A stretch of 7,019 nucleotides of DNA from Clostridiales bacterium (GTDB lineage: Bacteria > Bacillota > Clostridia > Christensenellales > Aristaeellaceae). Shown here one piece after another: positions 5,450 through 7,019 of this stretch; positions within the stretch are counted from its first letter, which is position 1, and every line of letters starts with the position of its first letter. A model generated the notes under the pieces. The model was not told the DNA's origin. It saw only the letters and a program-made list of their open reading frames with translations, and ran no database searches. The stretch is taken from contig JAAZBR010000283.1 of assembly GCA_012513735.1 (NCBI GenBank), positions 1-7,019 of the forward strand, in the 5' to 3' direction. Both the position numbers and the translations under genes were made by a program.

Positions 5450-6705
5450 AGAAACCAGTCAGGAAGCCGGTAAAGAAAAAGAAGAGCCTGCGGGATCAAA
5501 CCGTCAGCGAGCGCCGTAAAACATTTGTACGCTTTATTGGCTACGGCTTTGTGATCGCACTGCTGGTAATCATCGTCATGATGGTTGCCTCCCAGTTTTT
5601 TCCTGATACCGCCATCCTTTCTATGCCGCGCAAGCTTGTGTCGCGGGTGATCACACCCATTCAGGGCGCCTTTTCGTCCGTGACGGATAGCGTCGCAGGA
5701 TACCTGCGGCAGTTGAAGCGGCGCAGCAATCTGGAATACGAGTATGAACAGCTGCGCATCAAGGTGGATGAGCTGACCGACCAGGCCATGCTGGTCAATG
5801 AGCTGCGCAACGCCCTGCAGGTGGCCAATGATTTCGGGGACGAGATCGACCGCAACCGCAATCTGGATGGCGTGATGGCCAACATCATCGGCCGGGATAC
5901 AAGCAACTACACCTTTACCCTCACCATCGACAAGGGGATGGACAGCGGCATTGAGGAAAACATGGCGGTCACCGTTCCGGGCGCGTTGATCGGCTATACC
6001 TTTGATGTGGAAAAGAGTAGTTCCAAGGTGCTGTGCATCGTAGACAGCAATGCATCAGTCTCTGCCTTGATTGAGTCAAGCCGCGACCAGGGCCTGCTGA
6101 AAGGCACGCTGGCGATAGACGGCAAGTATGCCTGTCGCATGTATTACCTTAGCTTTACCACATTACCCCGTCCCGGTGACCGGGTGGTCACGCTAGGGGC
6201 AGGCATGGAGTTTCCCAAGGGCATTCCCATCGGCTATGTGCGGGAGAGCACCCGTGGGCTGGAGGACAGCAAGCAGTACATTGTTATTGACCCCATTGCC
6301 GATTTTGATCATTTGGAATACGTGATTGTATACCGGTATCGACCGCCCTTTGCTGAGGTTGTAGAACCGCGCGGCGCACATGTGGATACAACCTTTGTGC
6401 CACTGCCCAGCATACGGCCTGCGCCTACGCTAATCGGTCAGCAGCCACCCGAGCTGACCCCCGGGCCAGATGGGCAGTTGCCTGTAACGCAAACGCCGGC
6501 GCCTACGCTGACGCCTTCCCCCGAGCCCAGCTCTAAGCCAACGGTTGACCCTAACGCGACACAGGTTCCCGAAAACTATGGATATAGCGACAAGGTGGTT
6601 GTTGAGGGGACAGCGACGCCCGAGCCAACGGCCGAACCTACGCCCAGCCCGGCTCCGACGCCAACCTTCTCTGTCGATCAGCTTACGGTGGAGGAAGACG
6701 GTTGA
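5446..6705 (+). CDS. mreC: Rod-shape-determining protein MreC with long Pro/Thr-rich C-terminal tail
   Basis: MreC is a bitopic scaffold that links MreB filaments inside the cell to penicillin-binding proteins and RodA outside. The 419-residue protein has a strongly basic cytoplasmic N terminus (1-30), one membrane segment (about 31-52), an amphipathic, charged coiled-coil helix (about 85-130), and the conserved beta domain (about 142-302) containing VMANIIGRDTSNYTFTLTID, the GMDSGIEENMAVTVPGALIG block and the GDRVVTLGAG...FPKGIPIGYV block. Typical MreC proteins end near there, at roughly 280-300 residues. This one continues for about 115 residues of Pro/Thr/Glu-rich low complexity (TPAPTLTPSPEPS, TPEPTAEPTPSPAPTPT), which would lie outside the membrane. 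ATG 5446 overlaps the mreB stop as ATGA. No good Shine-Dalgarno sequence precedes it, so translation is probably coupled to mreB. Confidence 0.95.
   Translation: MKKPVRKPVKKKKSLRDQTVSERRKTFVRFIGYGFVIALLVIIVMMVASQFFPDTAILSMPRKLVSRVITPIQGAFSSVTDSVAGYLRQLKRRSNLEYEYEQLRIKVDELTDQAMLVNELRNALQVANDFGDEIDRNRNLDGVMANIIGRDTSNYTFTLTIDKGMDSGIEENMAVTVPGALIGYTFDVEKSSSKVLCIVDSNASVSALIESSRDQGLLKGTLAIDGKYACRMYYLSFTTLPRPGDRVVTLGAGMEFPKGIPIGYVRESTRGLEDSKQYIVIDPIADFDHLEYVIVYRYRPPFAEVVEPRGAHVDTTFVPLPSIRPAPTLIGQQPPELTPGPDGQLPVTQTPAPTLTPSPEPSSKPTVDPNATQVPENYGYSDKVVVEGTATPEPTAEPTPSPAPTPTFSVDQLTVEEDG
6690..6694 (+). promoter_or_regulatory. Ribosome binding site that fixes the mreD TTG start
   Basis: GGAGG, inside the 3' end of mreC, is 7 bases before TTG 6702. 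The in-frame GTG at 6708 would be 13 bases away, and no ATG occurs in frame until far into the first membrane segment, so TTG 6702 is the best start. Confidence 0.75.
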
Positions 6706-7019
6706 TTGTGCATCAGGCTCGGAAGGGCGGGTTTATATATGCAGCGGTCAAGCTGGTAAAAATTAGCCTGACGATCCTGCTGTACTATCTGCTGCAGGTC
6801 AGCGTGATGCCGCACCTCAAGGTGGCCGGTGTCATGCCCAACCTGCTGATGGTGTGTGTAGCGATTATGACGGTTTCCTTTGGGAAGAAGTATGCCTTTG
6901 CCACCGGGGCTGTGTTTGGTATTATGCTGGAAAGCATGTCCTCCAACATTCGTATGCTGAACCTGCTGATGTATCCGTCCCTTGCCTTGCTTAGCGCTCA
7001 AATATTTGCGGATATGAGT
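6702..7019 (+). CDS. mreD: Rod-shape-determining protein MreD, N-terminal part
   Basis: These are the first 106 codons of a very hydrophobic multi-spanning membrane protein, cut by the window end. After a short basic N terminus come membrane segments at about residues 16-35, 44-60, 64-79 and 86-102. LLQVSVMPHLKVAGVMPNLLM (around 30-50) corresponds to the MreD signature in which a short loop with GxxP(D/N)LLL follows the first helix, and the FATGAVFGIMLESM stretch matches the next helix region. MreD (about 160-170 residues in full) works with MreB and MreC in the elongation machinery. The start is TTG, overlapping the mreC TGA as TTGA, with GGAGG 7 bases upstream. The protein is weakly conserved as a family, so identity rests on hydrophobic pattern, signature and position right after mreC. 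Confidence 0.88.
   Translation, partial: MIVHQARKGGFIYAAVKLVKISLTILLYYLLQVSVMPHLKVAGVMPNLLMVCVAIMTVSFGKKYAFATGAVFGIMLESMSSNIRMLNLLMYPSLALLSAQIFADMS

Noticed and set aside
1..7019. A new multi-gene system, mobile island or defence locus
   Set aside because: All protein genes are recognised housekeeping or cell-shape genes in tight co-directional arrangement, with no integrase, transposase, tRNA attachment site or abrupt codon-use change.

Overview
This window looks like ordinary chromosome from a moderately GC-rich Bacillota (Clostridia-like) bacterium. That is inferred from gene content and order: a ClpC-type ATPase, a metG-tatD pair and a maf-mreB-mreC-mreD cluster, all on the plus strand with strong GGAGG ribosome binding sites and sigma-A-type promoters. 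A Christensenellales/Oscillospirales-type member would fit, but nothing seen fixes the genus.

Layout. Positions 1-537 hold the 3' end of clpC, starting inside its second AAA+ module. Positions 538-949 carry no gene. They contain a highly structured, possibly repetitive element (541-717), a strong intrinsic terminator (718-754), an unremarkable AT-richer stretch (755-894), and a near-consensus promoter (895-923) for the next operon. metG (950-2914) and tatD (2914-3696) form a one-base-overlap pair. A 122-base gap (3697-3818) holds a 21-base dyad and an extended -10 promoter. After it comes the cell-shape operon: maf (3819-4406), mreB (4409-5449), mreC (5446-6705) and the first 106 codons of mreD (6702 to the window end). 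These genes are spaced by 2, -4 and -4 bases.

How the genes work together. ClpC unfolds proteins for the ClpP protease. MetG charges tRNA with methionine for translation, and TatD is a metal-dependent nuclease/hydrolase often found beside it. Maf removes non-canonical or excess pyrimidine nucleotides and is a frequent neighbour of the mre genes. MreB, MreC and MreD form the elongasome core that guides lateral cell-wall synthesis: cytoplasmic filament, periplasmic-side scaffold and multi-spanning membrane partner.

I see no phage, transposase, CRISPR or defence genes, and no obvious new multi-gene system. The most unusual points are: an MreB whose normally invariant catalytic glutamate is a lysine (K136), with a second active-site-proximal change (GGD to GGI); an MreC with a roughly 115-residue Pro/Thr-rich C-terminal tail; and the structured element between clpC and its terminator.
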